Below, piece after piece: positions 1 through 8,723 of a DNA stretch of 41,901 nt. The notes below the pieces were generated by a model. It made no database searches, was not told where the DNA came from, and worked only from the letters and a program-made list of their open reading frames with translations. The first letter of the stretch is position 1; each line of letters opens with the position of its first letter. Origin of the DNA: Acidimicrobiales bacterium (GTDB taxonomy: Bacteria > Actinomycetota > Acidimicrobiia > Acidimicrobiales > AC-9); assembly GCA_036491125.1 (NCBI GenBank), contig DASXCO010000130.1, positions 1 to 41,901 of the forward strand, written 5' to 3'. The translations under genes were made by a program, and so were the position numbers.

Positions 1-737
1 GCCACCTCGATGGCACTGGCGACCCGGCGCAGGGCCCCTGCCTCCGGCGGGATGCACGCCGCAAGCCAGGCTCGTTCCTCCTCGTCGTCCAGGTCGAGCG
101 GATTGAGGTCGACGCCGACGCGGTGATCGATCGTTGCCGGCGGAGGCAGCAGGGGGCGCAAGGGTCCCTGGAGCTCGCAATCGATGCGGACTTGGGAATC
201 CGAGGCCCCCCATTGTCGCCCATCGCTCAGGCCGTAGTGGTACCGGTCGAGGTAGAGCCCGAGTCCCGATCCCGTGCCGACGTCGACGAGGGCGATGTTG
301 CGGCCGGGCTGCATCCGTTGAAGAACCCCCAGTGCCAGGGCCACCTGGGTACAACGGGCGACCTCGTTCATCTGGTAGACGCGCTCGCTCTGGACCTGGG
401 CGAGCTCGTCATGGTGCTCGAGACAGAAGGCGCGGTAGCGGCTTGCGAACTGGTCGTCGAGTGGCGGTTGGACGCCACCGGCGATTGGGAAGTAGGCGCC
501 GAAACGATCGCCACGATGTCGCGCCGCGACACGTTGGACGGACGCCACGAATAGCAGGGGCGGCAGACGCTCCGGCGGGATGGAGGAGGCCAGCTCCGAC
601 AACTGCGTGTCGCCGGCAAGGCACTCGAAGAGCGACGCCGTCAATCGCCACGTCGGCGCGGCGTCGGGGCCGGACCATCCTCGGGCGACCTGCAGCGCCT
701 CGTCGCGGATGCGCGCGATCGCACGCTCGTCGGTCAC
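1..737 (-). CDS. DUF2332 family protein, C-terminus cut by window edge
   Basis: Reading the minus strand from a GTG at 737 gives an uninterrupted frame to the window edge, about 245 residues with the C-terminus missing. The translation carries the DUF2332 signature: an N-terminal stretch with LFECLAGDT and LPPLLFVASVQ, then NEVARCTQVALALGVL, a glycine-rich VDVGTGSGLGLYLDRYHYG and a following GVDLNPLDL. The glycine motif resembles a methyltransferase SAM loop, but no activity is established for the family. It is divergent from the alcohol dehydrogenase at 793, with only 55 bp between starts, so the two may share a promoter region. The frame is coded by a GTG start, with no ATG nearby. Family assignment is from memory of the motif pattern; function is unknown. 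Confidence 0.8.
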   Translation of the reverse strand, partial: MTDERAIARIRDEALQVARGWSGPDAAPTWRLTASLFECLAGDTQLSELASSIPPERLPPLLFVASVQRVAARHRGDRFGAYFPIAGGVQPPLDDQFASRYRAFCLEHHDELAQVQSERVYQMNEVARCTQVALALGVLQRMQPGRNIALVDVGTGSGLGLYLDRYHYGLSDGRQWGASDSQVRIDCELQGPLRPLLPPPATIDHRVGVDLNPLDLDDEEERAWLAACIPPEAGALRRVASAIEV

Positions 738-792
738 ACCGACTGTCTAGCTCCACGGGCGGCCGGACCGCCGACTGTCTATCCTCGGGCTG

Positions 793-2049
793 GTGAGAGC
801 CCTTCTCTACGGCGTTCGTCCCGATCGGCAGCCGCCGACCGAGGAGGACAACCGCCTCCTCGAGGGACTGGCAGGGACCCCGATGCGACTGGTCGACATG
901 GACGACCCGGCGTTCCTCGCTCCCGACTGGGTCGTCACCCGCCCCCGGTTGACGGGCATCTGCGGATCGGACGCCAAGCAGGTCTTCATGGACTGGGGCG
1001 AGGACATGGTCGGCGACAATCCGATGAAGGGGTTCTTCTCGCTTCCGCAGGTCCTCGGGCACGAGGTCGTCGCCGATGTCGTCGCTCTCGGGCCCGACGC
1101 CCAGGGACTCGAGGTGGGCGATCGTGTCGTGCTCAACCCCTGGTTGTCCTGCGGCCCGCGGGGAGTCGACCCGATCTGTCCAGCCTGCCAGGCCGGGGAC
1201 TACAGCCTGTGCTGGAGCTTCGGCATAGGGCCCCTCGCTCCTGGCATCCACATCGGCACGTCGAGGGACGCCACGGGGGGCTACGCCGATCTCATGCCCG
1301 CCCACGACTCGCAGCTGCACCGTGTCCCAGCGACCTTGCCCGACGAGCTCGCCATGCTGGCCGATCCTTTCGCGGTGTCGTTGCACTCGGTCACTCGCCA
1401 CCCGCCGCCGCCGGGAGGCAAGGCGCTCGTCTACGGCGCCGGCGCGCTCGGGACGACGGCGACGGCCATCCTCCGGGCGCTCCACCCCGATGTCGAGGTC
1501 ATGGTCGTGGCCCGCTTTGCTGGCCAGGCCGAGGGCATCCGCCGGCTGGGCGCTCGCGTCGTCGAGCACGAGCCCCGAGAGGCGGTGGTCGAACAGGCGG
1601 CGGCCTGGTCGGGCGGCGTCCTGTGCGAGTCCGACGGCCTTCCGATGGCCTACCCCGGGGGCGTCGACGTCGTGTACGACACGGTCGGCAAGCCGGAGAC
1701 GTTCGAAGTCGGCGTCCGTCTGCTCAAGGCCAGAGGCACGCTGGTGAAGTCGGGCGTGCACGGCCCGGCCCGATGGGAGTGGACACCCCTCTACTTCAAG
1801 GAGATCTCCTGGGTCGGCTCCAATGCCTTCGGCATCGAGGAGGTGGAGGGGACGCGCCAGCATGGGATCCAGCACTACCTCGACCTTGCCAGCGACGGCC
1901 GGGTCGACCTCACCGGCATGCTGACCCACACCTTCCCGCTCGAGCGCTGGCGGGACGCGTTCACGACCCTGGCAACCCAGGATCGCACGGCGGCGGTCAA
2001 GGTCGGCTTCGACTTCCGCGCCGCGTCGGCGCCGAGTCAATCGCCCTGA
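793..2049 (+). CDS. Zinc-dependent alcohol/polyol dehydrogenase (MDR superfamily)
   Basis: A 418-aa medium-chain dehydrogenase/reductase starting at GTG. The catalytic zinc site is visible as Cys57 in GICGSD and His90-Glu91 in LGHE. A structural zinc lobe is present as Cys120, Cys129, Cys132 and Cys140. A Rossmann nucleotide-binding loop GAGALG lies near residue 215. It is longer than the usual ~350 aa because of an N-terminal extension before the GroES-like fold and extra sequence in the nucleotide-binding domain. The family oxidises alcohols, sugars or amino-acid side chains with NAD(P); the substrate here cannot be read, although the architecture is closest to glucose or threonine dehydrogenase-like enzymes. 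It is divergent from the DUF2332 gene and convergent with the PIG-L gene. Confidence 0.85.
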   Translation: MRALLYGVRPDRQPPTEEDNRLLEGLAGTPMRLVDMDDPAFLAPDWVVTRPRLTGICGSDAKQVFMDWGEDMVGDNPMKGFFSLPQVLGHEVVADVVALGPDAQGLEVGDRVVLNPWLSCGPRGVDPICPACQAGDYSLCWSFGIGPLAPGIHIGTSRDATGGYADLMPAHDSQLHRVPATLPDELAMLADPFAVSLHSVTRHPPPPGGKALVYGAGALGTTATAILRALHPDVEVMVVARFAGQAEGIRRLGARVVEHEPREAVVEQAAAWSGGVLCESDGLPMAYPGGVDVVYDTVGKPETFEVGVRLLKARGTLVKSGVHGPARWEWTPLYFKEISWVGSNAFGIEEVEGTRQHGIQHYLDLASDGRVDLTGMLTHTFPLERWRDAFTTLATQDRTAAVKVGFDFRAASAPSQSP

Positions 2050-2054
2050 ACGCG

Positions 2055-2079
2055 ACAGGAACGGTCGCAGCGACCCTGT
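2055..2079. terminator. Hairpin after the alcohol dehydrogenase stop
   Basis: GGTCGC at 2063-2068 pairs with GCGACC at 2070-2075, and ACAG at 2055-2058 pairs with CTGT at 2076-2079 across a small bulge. A T-rich tail (TTCGTCGTTCT) follows. It sits just after the stop codon between convergent genes, which suits an intrinsic terminator, but the central loop is very tight. Confidence 0.35.
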
Positions 2080-2200
2080 TTCGTCGTTCTCGCGGCGATC
2101 AGGCCCGATGTAGACGCCCCAGACGCTGCAGGTTCGCTCCGGGCGCCGGCCGCCAGCCGTTCTTGTCGCGTTCCGGCGCGGTTTGCACGCTCGGGCCGTC

Positions 2201-2965
2201 TCAGACGAGGTCGGTCAGGGCCTCCCACCCTCGCGGGGGTGGTGCCAGGCGCCAGAACTGCTCCGGTACGTTGGCGTCGAGGCGCTCGGAGAGCGCGTGG
2301 TCGCGTTGGAGCGGCAGCACCTGGCTCCGGTAGCAGGCGATGGCCTGGCGCTTGCGCGCCATATCGGGTTCCACGGGCACGACGGCGGGAGTCGGCCACA
2401 GCCCCGACCGGAAGAGCTTCGCAATCCTCCAGGCCAGCAGCCCGGGCAGGTGCTTGTAGCCGTGGTCCTCGTAGCAGAACCAGGACAGCTCTTGGTGGTC
2501 CTCCCGCACGCGCAGGCCGGCCTCGTGGGTGACCACGTGATCGGGGTTCGCCAACCCCATGGGAAGGAAGACCGCGGTGGGAGCGAGCCCGAGCAACGCC
2601 TCCTCCAGCGCGGGCGCCACCTGGTCGGGCTTCGTCTGTTCGGCAGGGGAGAGGTACTGGTGATCGGCGAACGGCAGCCGGACCGGTCTGGCCTCGACCA
2701 GCGCCAGTGCGGCGTCGTCCTCCTGCCGCCGAACGGCGACGACGTCGTCGCCCGCCCGGAACCCGCCAGCGGCGTCCCACGAAGTCGGCTCCGACGGGTA
2801 GGCGGGCGGCCACCCACCGAACACCGTGACGACGACAGACGCTGCGTAGGTCGACAGCAGGTGCGCGGCGCCGAGGACGCCGTCGTCGAAGTGGGGCGAC
2901 ACCACCGCGATCCGGGCCAGCTCGCCCGGCTGGACGAGTCCCCAGGTGGGCTCCTCGAAGGTCAC
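2201..2965 (-). CDS. PIG-L family (LmbE-like) deacetylase
   Basis: A 254-aa protein with the PIG-L/LmbE metal-binding signature: PHFDD at residues 24-28, an arginine/glutamate pair in RRQED near 79-83, and NPDHVVTH at 140-147 supplying the second metal and acid/base histidines. The family removes acetyl groups from N-acetylglucosamine-type substrates; known members act in mycothiol synthesis (MshB), conjugate amidase detoxification (Mca), GPI anchors and antibiotic sugars. The start is GTG at 2965 with an AGGAG box five bases upstream. It lies 94 bp downstream of the ECF41 gene on the same strand and could be the third gene of that unit, though the gap leaves room for its own promoter. Substrate is unknown; the sequence does not obviously match MshB. 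Confidence 0.85.
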   Translation of the reverse strand: MTFEEPTWGLVQPGELARIAVVSPHFDDGVLGAAHLLSTYAASVVVTVFGGWPPAYPSEPTSWDAAGGFRAGDDVVAVRRQEDDAALALVEARPVRLPFADHQYLSPAEQTKPDQVAPALEEALLGLAPTAVFLPMGLANPDHVVTHEAGLRVREDHQELSWFCYEDHGYKHLPGLLAWRIAKLFRSGLWPTPAVVPVEPDMARKRQAIACYRSQVLPLQRDHALSERLDANVPEQFWRLAPPPRGWEALTDLV

Positions 2966-3059
2966 GCCACTCCTTCTGCTCCGGGGTGTCCCCCCGGACG
3001 TCGGGCGCGCTCAGCCTAGACACCCCACCCGCGGAACGAGCATGTGAGCCGCCGGCCCG

Positions 3060-3950
3060 TCAGGTGAGGGCGAGGGGCTCGACGAGATGCTCCAGCTTGT
3101 CGGGGTTGCGGACCAGCCAGATCGCCGCGACCCGTTCATCTTCGACCTCGAAGGCGGCGGCGAAGTCGACGGCGCCGTCAACACTGACGACGAAGCCTGG
3201 ATCGCCGTTGATCGACGAGGGGACGACCTGGGCCTCTCCGTAGGATCGCCGGGCCAGGTTGGTGAGGAGCCGCACGATCCGATCGGCACCGACGACAGGT
3301 CGGCGGGCGGCCCGTCGTTTGGGGCCGCCGTCCGAGACCAGGACCGCATCCGGGGCGATCCGTGCCAGCGCGGCAGTCACGTCGCCCTGGGCGACGGCCA
3401 TGACGAGCTCGTCGACGACCCTCCGCTCGGTACGGATGGCCGGACGACCGCCGCCCTCACGGAGGCGGTGGCGGGCCCGGCTGGCGATCTGCCGGCACGC
3501 CACCTCGGACTTGTTGACGGTGGCTGCGACCTCGGTGAACGGCACTTCGAACACCTCGACCAGGAGAAAGACGGCTCGTTCAACAGGCCTCAGCCGGTCG
3601 AGAAGGGTCAGGAACCCGAGGGTCAGCGATTCCGACATCTCGGCGACCTCTTCGGGTCCGGGCGCCACGACGACCGGCTCAGGGAGCCAAGGGCCTGGGT
3701 ACTCTTCCCGTCGCCGACGGGAGGTCCGCAGCCGATCGAGCGCCAGGCGGGTGGTCACCGTGGTGAGCCAGGCTGCGGGCCTGTTCAACGTCGTCGCGTC
3801 GGTCGCTTGCCAGCGCAACCATGCTTCCTGGACCACGTCCTCGGCGTCGGCCACGATGCCCAGCATCCGATAGGCAAGGCCGAGAAGCTGGGGCCGCTGG
3901 CGTTCGAAGATGTCGATCGCGCCTCCATCGTGGCGGCGTGGGGTGGTCAC
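3060..3950 (-). CDS. ECF41-family RNA polymerase sigma factor (SigJ-like)
   Basis: A 296-aa sigma factor with region 2 (YRMLGIVADAEDVVQEAWLR, about residues 27-46) and region 4 (EVAATVNKSEVACRQIASRA). The linker YPGPWLPEPVV matches the conserved LPEP motif of ECF41, and the C-terminal SnoaL-like extension holds the DGGPKRRAARRPVVG block. In characterised ECF41 proteins this fused extension replaces a separate anti-sigma factor. The GTG start at 3950 overlaps the TGA of the upstream FAD oxidoreductase (GTGA), implying translational coupling. ECF41 genes usually sit beside an oxidoreductase, epimerase or carboxymuconolactone decarboxylase; here the partner is the FAD enzyme. A matching autoregulatory promoter lies at 5209-5235. 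The signal it responds to is unknown. Confidence 0.93.
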   Translation of the reverse strand: MTTPRRHDGGAIDIFERQRPQLLGLAYRMLGIVADAEDVVQEAWLRWQATDATTLNRPAAWLTTVTTRLALDRLRTSRRRREEYPGPWLPEPVVVAPGPEEVAEMSESLTLGFLTLLDRLRPVERAVFLLVEVFEVPFTEVAATVNKSEVACRQIASRARHRLREGGGRPAIRTERRVVDELVMAVAQGDVTAALARIAPDAVLVSDGGPKRRAARRPVVGADRIVRLLTNLARRSYGEAQVVPSSINGDPGFVVSVDGAVDFAAAFEVEDERVAAIWLVRNPDKLEHLVEPLALT

Positions 3951-5200
3951 GCCACCATGGTGGCCGAGGTCGAGAGCCGACGGAGCGCCGCCGTGCCGGC
4001 CTCTCGGGCACTGGCGAGGGAGGCGTCGGCGAGCAGTCCCACCGGGCCGACCCAGTCACCGGCCAAGAAGACCCCCGGCATGCCAGTGGCGCTGACCGCG
4101 GGCCGGCCCTGCAACCCTCCCCGGTCGGCTCGCGGGAGGACGCCGGTCACGACCATGCGGGCGAGGAACCTCGACGCCAGGACGTCCGGGTCGTGGACGC
4201 CGATCTGAGAGAGATGGCGTTCGAGCTGGGGCCTGTCCTCGGCCGCGCTTCGGGCCTGATAGCGAACGATCGCCACCACGCCTTGGCCGTATGGGGCCTG
4301 GCGGGCCGGCGGGGATTGCGTAGTGCCGTACAGAGGCTGGTCGACGCCGAGCACATAGCCGGGACTGGGAACGTGGGCCACACCGACGTCGAGGCAGGCG
4401 GCGGTCACGGGCTCGCCCAGCTCCCCCCAGTCAGGGTCGGAGGGCAGCATCGACCGGGCCACGTCCGGCGTGCCGGCTGCCAGCACCACGGTGCGCGCGG
4501 TCAGGACACCGTCATCGGTCCGGACTGCGACCTTGCCCGATGTCGCGTCGAGCCCGCGGACGGCCGTGCCGCTTCGGACCTCGACGAGGCGCCTGAGGCC
4601 GTCGACCAGCTGGCCCCATCCACCATCTAGATAGATGACGCCACCGTTCGCGGCCGACTGCAACTGGGCGACAGCGGCGTCGGCACCGAAGTGGTCCTGG
4701 TCTGCCACGTACGTCGAGAGACGGAGCTGGGCCCTGGCCAGAGCTTCGGTATCCGGCCGGAGGCTCTGGCCGGCGAGCCAGCTCGACACCGACGTGCCCT
4801 CGAGCTTGGCGGTGTCGATACGCGGCAAGAGCCCGAGAAGGCGGGCGTACTGGGCCTTGCTGCGACCACCGAGGGCGGTCGTACGCATGAGGGTCGCAGG
4901 ACCGCTCGGCATGAGGTGCTGCTCGCCGTTCATGAGGAGCCGGTAACGGCCGAGGGGCGGTTTCGACCCTCTCGGGCGCACGCCAAGCGAGCGAAGGACC
5001 GCCATCGCAGGACCGCCCACATAGAGAGCATGGCCTCCCTGGTTGAACAGGAAAGGTCGCCGCTCGGTCGTCCGGGCTCGACCGCCGGGCTGATGAGCCT
5101 CCAGCACGACGGTGTCCGCGCCACCTGCTGCAGCGGTGGCACCCGCCGCCAGCCCGGACAACCCACCACCGACCACAATCACATCCCGATCAGTTGTCAT
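3947..5200 (-). CDS. NAD(P)/FAD-dependent oxidoreductase (phytoene desaturase/amine oxidase type), ECF41 partner
   Basis: A 417-aa flavoprotein. The ATG at 5200 is preferred because it opens directly into the dinucleotide-binding fold (VIVVGGGLSGLAAG at residues 7-20) and lies just downstream of an ECF41-type promoter; longer in-frame starts run through that promoter. An acidic end to the second strand (VVLEAHQPGGRART) and the C-terminal FAD-contact segment (GVFLAGDWVGPVGLLADASL) are both present. The fold is shared by carotenoid desaturases, protoporphyrinogen oxidases and amine oxidases, so the substrate cannot be named. It is the first gene of a coupled unit with the ECF41 sigma factor and is divergent from an MFS transporter. 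Confidence 0.85.
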   Translation of the reverse strand: MTTDRDVIVVGGGLSGLAAGATAAAGGADTVVLEAHQPGGRARTTERRPFLFNQGGHALYVGGPAMAVLRSLGVRPRGSKPPLGRYRLLMNGEQHLMPSGPATLMRTTALGGRSKAQYARLLGLLPRIDTAKLEGTSVSSWLAGQSLRPDTEALARAQLRLSTYVADQDHFGADAAVAQLQSAANGGVIYLDGGWGQLVDGLRRLVEVRSGTAVRGLDATSGKVAVRTDDGVLTARTVVLAAGTPDVARSMLPSDPDWGELGEPVTAACLDVGVAHVPSPGYVLGVDQPLYGTTQSPPARQAPYGQGVVAIVRYQARSAAEDRPQLERHLSQIGVHDPDVLASRFLARMVVTGVLPRADRGGLQGRPAVSATGMPGVFLAGDWVGPVGLLADASLASAREAGTAALRRLSTSATMVA

Positions 5201-5208
5201 ACTGTGTC

Positions 5209-5235
5209 GACGCCGCGACGGACGCAATTGTGACA
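5209..5235 (-). promoter_or_regulatory. ECF41-type promoter (TGTCACA-N16-CGTC)
   Basis: On the minus strand TGTCACA (5235-5229) is followed after exactly 16 bases by CGTC (5212-5209). This is the consensus reported for ECF41 promoters. CGTC ends eight bases before the ATG at 5200, so the mRNA would be leaderless or nearly so. The site precedes the unit encoding the ECF41 factor itself, as autoregulation predicts. Confidence 0.8.
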
Positions 5236-5317
5236 ACTCCAAGCGAGTGACCCGTTTGTGGCGACCTCGGCAGGCTGCTACCCGACGGCTGAGGGGGCTA
5301 CCGTTGGTAAGTCTTCC

Positions 5318-6598
5318 ATGACCGATCCCCGACCCCTGCCCACAGCCGTGCGCCGGCCATCCGCCGGCCTCGACGACTCGGTAGGGGCGAGTCGCAGAGG
5401 GGTCGTGGCACCCCGCCCCGTGGCGTTCTGGCTCGTCGCCTACGTGTTCGCGACAACCATGCTCGGCACGACGCTGCCGACGCCCCTCTACGTCATCTAC
5501 CAGGGTCAATGGCATTTCTCGTCGGGGATCGTCACGGTCATCTTCGCGACCTACGCCGCGGGGGTGCTCGCCGCGCTCCTTCTGGCCGGACGATCCTCGG
5601 ACCAGGTGGGGCGGCGGCGCGTGCTGTTCACCGCCCTGGCTCTGAGCGCGGTGAGCACGGTCGTGTTCATCCTCGCCCCCAGCCTGGCGTGGCTCTTCGT
5701 CGGCCGCGTCCTGTCGGGGCTGTCCGCTGGACTGGTGACGGGGACGGCCACCGCCGCCCTCACCGAGCTGCTCGTGGCCTCGTCCTCATTACGGGCTTCG
5801 CGGGTGGCGACGGCTGCCAACATGGGGGGCCTGGGTCTCGGTCCGCTCGTCGCCGGGCTCTTCGCGCAGTTCGGCCCGAACCCCACGGTGCTGGTGTTCG
5901 AGGTCTATCTGGCTGTGCTGGCGGTCGCTGCGGTCGCGCTGGCCGCCGTCCCCGAGACGGTGCGCCAACGCCAGCCTCTGACGCTTCGGTTCACCGGCCT
6001 CGGGATCCCGGCGATGGGTCGAAGCGAGTTCATTGCCGCCGGGGTGGCGGGCTTCGCCGCATTCTCACTCCTCGGTTTGTTCACTTCCCTGGCTCCGACG
6101 TTTCTCGGCGGCATACTCCACGAGCACAGCCGGGCAGTGAGTGGTGTCGTCGTGTTCCTCATCTTCGCCGCCGCCACGGTCACCCAGCTGCTGGTCGCTG
6201 GCTTCCCGAGCCGCCCCGTCGTCCTGTCGGGGCTCGTCTTGTTCCTCGCCGGACTGGCGTTGATCGTGGCCGCACTCTCACAGGCCTCAATGCCCCTGTT
6301 CCTCACCGGGACCGTCGTCGGCGGCGTGGCCGTCGGCGCCGTGTTCATCGGAAGCCTGTCGACGGCCAATCGTTTAGCGCCGGCCGAGATCCGGGGGCGG
6401 GTCGTCTCCACCTACTTCGTCTTCGCCTACGTCGGTCTGACCATCCCGGTGATTGGTGTCGGCATCGCATCCGAGCACGTCGGAGACTTCCGTGCCGTGC
6501 TCGTCTGCGCGATCGTGCTCGCCGTGTTGTGCGCACTCGCCGCCGTGGGCATCGGCAGGACGAATGGTGAGCGTCGAGCTGAGAGCCAGAGCAGCTGA
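5318..6598 (+). CDS. MFS transporter, 12-TM type (drug/metabolite exporter)
   Basis: About 426 aa from the ATG at 5318; an in-frame GTG at 5258 would add 20 residues of poor character. The protein shows about 12 hydrophobic segments beginning near residue 33 (FWLVAYVFATTMLG). The loop after TM2 holds the MFS motif RSSDQVGRRRVLF. TM5 carries glycine-rich NMGGLGLGPLVAGLFA, as in drug/H+ antiporters. The N-terminal ~30 residues are a cytoplasmic leader. It is divergent from the ECF41-controlled FAD gene, with the sigma-type promoter between them pointing the other way. The family exports small molecules by proton antiport; the substrate is unknown. It ends close to the phosphotransferase remnant on the opposite strand. 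Confidence 0.88.
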   Translation: MTDPRPLPTAVRRPSAGLDDSVGASRRGVVAPRPVAFWLVAYVFATTMLGTTLPTPLYVIYQGQWHFSSGIVTVIFATYAAGVLAALLLAGRSSDQVGRRRVLFTALALSAVSTVVFILAPSLAWLFVGRVLSGLSAGLVTGTATAALTELLVASSSLRASRVATAANMGGLGLGPLVAGLFAQFGPNPTVLVFEVYLAVLAVAAVALAAVPETVRQRQPLTLRFTGLGIPAMGRSEFIAAGVAGFAAFSLLGLFTSLAPTFLGGILHEHSRAVSGVVVFLIFAAATVTQLLVAGFPSRPVVLSGLVLFLAGLALIVAALSQASMPLFLTGTVVGGVAVGAVFIGSLSTANRLAPAEIRGRVVSTYFVFAYVGLTIPVIGVGIASEHVGDFRAVLVCAIVLAVLCALAAVGIGRTNGERRAESQSS

Positions 6599-6639
6599 GG
6601 CTTTCTAGCCGCTCGACGGGCTGGTGGCGCCGATACGAG

Positions 6640-7005
6640 GCCAGAAAACAGGGCTTCCACGTCCTCCAGCCCCCTGGCCAAGTCTGGATCCGGCTCCAGG
6701 CTGAGGACATAGCGGGCCAACGCCACCCGGCGTTCAGCCACGGACCAGTGGACGTCGTCTTGATTCGCCCAGTCGGGGAGGGGCACGTGGTGAAGGCCCG
6801 CTTCGAGCTCGGCGAGGCGGTCGAGCAACCTGGGAATTCGCCACGGCCGGGCGGTCATGGCAGCCCTCATCGTGTCGCCGGGTACCCGTTCCATGACCTG
6901 GAGCGGCCCGTCGACCACCTCGCCGGGTGGGAAGACGGCGCGGCGATCGCCTTCTTCCAGCATCCCGGCACAACCGCGGAGCCTCCGCTGAAGCCCTATG
7001 CGAAC
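6640..7005 (-). pseudogene. Remnant of an aminoglycoside-phosphotransferase-family kinase
   Basis: The minus-strand translation contains PLQVMERVPGDTM followed by RPWRIPRLLDRLAELEAGLHHVPLPDW. This is the hinge and inter-lobe helix typical of actinobacterial APH-fold kinases (LVMERVxG...LAxLHxxLHxIPxPDW). The ATP-binding N-lobe is largely absent upstream, and the catalytic HxDxxxxN and metal-binding IDW segments are missing. After PDW the frame continues into about 45 residues that could be the distal C-lobe joined by a deletion. The frame then runs on into antisense of the MFS gene, which is not plausible coding sequence. I read it as a decayed gene. The 6,599-7,084 interval holds nothing else. 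Confidence 0.6.
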
Positions 7006-7084
7006 GCGGCCTGGCACGGCTGCTGACCCGGGCGGATTCGAGCTGGCCGGGTGCAGCGGGGCGGCCAGGATTAAGATCACGAGA

Positions 7085-8722
7085 ATGGCCAGCACGGCAT
7101 CAAAGGCTCCGGTACGCGATCTTGAGGCCGTCATCGTGGGCGCCGGCTTCTCCGGGATCTACATGCTTCACCAGCTGCGGGATGTGCTCGGGCTCTCTGC
7201 CCGGGTCTTCGAGCAGGGTGATGGGGTGGGCGGGACCTGGTACTGGAATCGTTACCCGGGCGCGCGGTGCGATTCCGAGAGCTACTACTACTCGTACTCG
7301 TTCTCCGAGGAGCTCCAGCAGGAGTGGGTCTGGAGCAGCAAGTATCCCGAACAGCCCGAGATCCTGCGCTACCTCGAGCACGTCGCCGACCGGTTCGACC
7401 TACGCCGTGACATCCAGCTCGGCACCCGGGTGACGAGAGCGGTGTTCAGGGAGGAGAGCGACGACTGGGAGGTCCACACCGACCGGGGTGACGTCGTGAC
7501 TGCTCACTTCTTCATCAGCGCTGTCGGGTGTCTGTCGGCGGCCAACGTTCCTCAACTACCCGGTCTCGAGCGGTTCGGCGGCGAGTGGTACCACACGGGC
7601 GCGTGGCCACAGGAACCCGTCGACTTCTCCGGCAAGCGGGTTGGCCTCGTCGGCACCGGCTCGACCGGGATCCAGGCCGTGCCGGTCGTCGCCGCCGAGG
7701 CGGGCCATCTCACCGTGTTCCAGCGCACACCCAACTACAGCGTGCCGGCCCGCAACCTGGCGTTGACGCCTGAGCAGATGAGTGAGATCAAGGCCAACTA
7801 TCGGGCGATCCGCCGCAAGGCAAGGAACTCATTCGCCGGCTTTCCCTACGACCCGAGCGACAAGGGGGCCATGGAGGTCCCTCCGGAGGAGCGGCAGGAG
7901 ACCTATGAGCGCCTCTGGGCCGAAGAAGGCGGGTTCAAGTTCATCTACGGCTCGTATATGGACCTGCTCTTCAACAAGGCTTCGAACGACACGGCGTCGG
8001 AGTTCATCCGGAGCAAGATCCGGCAGATCGTGAAGGACCCCGTCGTGGCCGAGAGGCTCGTGCCCACCGATTACCCGTACGGCACCAAGCGCCCGCCGAT
8101 CGACACCGACTACTTCCACGCCTTCAACCAGGACAACGTGACGCTCGTAGACCTGAGGAAGACACCGATCACCGAGATCACCAGGGACGGCCTTCGTACT
8201 ACGGACGCTTCGCACGACCTCGACATCCTGATCTTCGCTACTGGCTTCGACGCCATGACGGGGTCCCTGCTCAAGATCGACGTTGAGGGTCGGGGTGGGC
8301 AGCAGTTGCAGGAGAAATGGGAGTCCGGGCCTCGGAGCTACCTAGGCATGCAAGTGGCGGGCTTTCCGAACATGTTCGTCATCACCGGTCCCGGCAGCCC
8401 CTCGGTGCTGACCAACATGCCGCTGGCCATCGAGCAGCACGTCGAGTGGATAGGGGAGTGCATCTCTTATCTTCGTGAGCACGGCCTCACTCGTGTCGAG
8501 GCCACCGAGGAGGCCGAGGCGGCCTGGGTGGAGCAGGTTCGCCAGGTCGCGGAGGCGACTCTCTTCCCACTCGCGAACTCGTGGTACATAGGCGCCAACA
8601 TCCCGGGAAAGAGCAGGGTGTTCATGCCCTACGTGGGCGGCTTCGCGCCCTACCGTCGCCACTGCGAGGACGTGGCTGCCAACGGCTACGAGGGGTTCGC
8701 GCTTTCGGCTGGCGCCAGCTGA
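7085..8722 (+). CDS. Flavin-containing Baeyer-Villiger-type monooxygenase
   Basis: A 545-aa class B flavoprotein monooxygenase. The FAD-binding loop GAGFSG lies at residues 19-24, followed by the GGTWYWNRYPGARCD segment. The Baeyer-Villiger fingerprint FxGxxxHxxxWP appears as FGGEWYHTGAWP near residue 163. The NADPH-binding loop GLVGTGSTG follows near 186. Length and order match cyclohexanone/phenylacetone-type enzymes, which insert one oxygen next to a ketone using NADPH and O2. The ATG at 7085 is chosen because it begins just before the FAD strand; an upstream in-frame start at 6998 would add 29 unrelated residues. It is monocistronic here and ends one base from the stop of the convergent repeat protein. 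The ketone substrate is not predictable. Confidence 0.9.
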   Translation: MASTASKAPVRDLEAVIVGAGFSGIYMLHQLRDVLGLSARVFEQGDGVGGTWYWNRYPGARCDSESYYYSYSFSEELQQEWVWSSKYPEQPEILRYLEHVADRFDLRRDIQLGTRVTRAVFREESDDWEVHTDRGDVVTAHFFISAVGCLSAANVPQLPGLERFGGEWYHTGAWPQEPVDFSGKRVGLVGTGSTGIQAVPVVAAEAGHLTVFQRTPNYSVPARNLALTPEQMSEIKANYRAIRRKARNSFAGFPYDPSDKGAMEVPPEERQETYERLWAEEGGFKFIYGSYMDLLFNKASNDTASEFIRSKIRQIVKDPVVAERLVPTDYPYGTKRPPIDTDYFHAFNQDNVTLVDLRKTPITEITRDGLRTTDASHDLDILIFATGFDAMTGSLLKIDVEGRGGQQLQEKWESGPRSYLGMQVAGFPNMFVITGPGSPSVLTNMPLAIEQHVEWIGECISYLREHGLTRVEATEEAEAAWVEQVRQVAEATLFPLANSWYIGANIPGKSRVFMPYVGGFAPYRRHCEDVAANGYEGFALSAGAS

Positions 8723-8723
8723 G

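Noticed and set aside
409-2040. 543-codon minus-strand open frame across the alcohol dehydrogenase gene
   Set aside because: It is antisense to a gene with complete zinc-site motifs; composition is Arg/Asp/Gly-rich with no recognisable domain, as expected from G+C-rich shadows.
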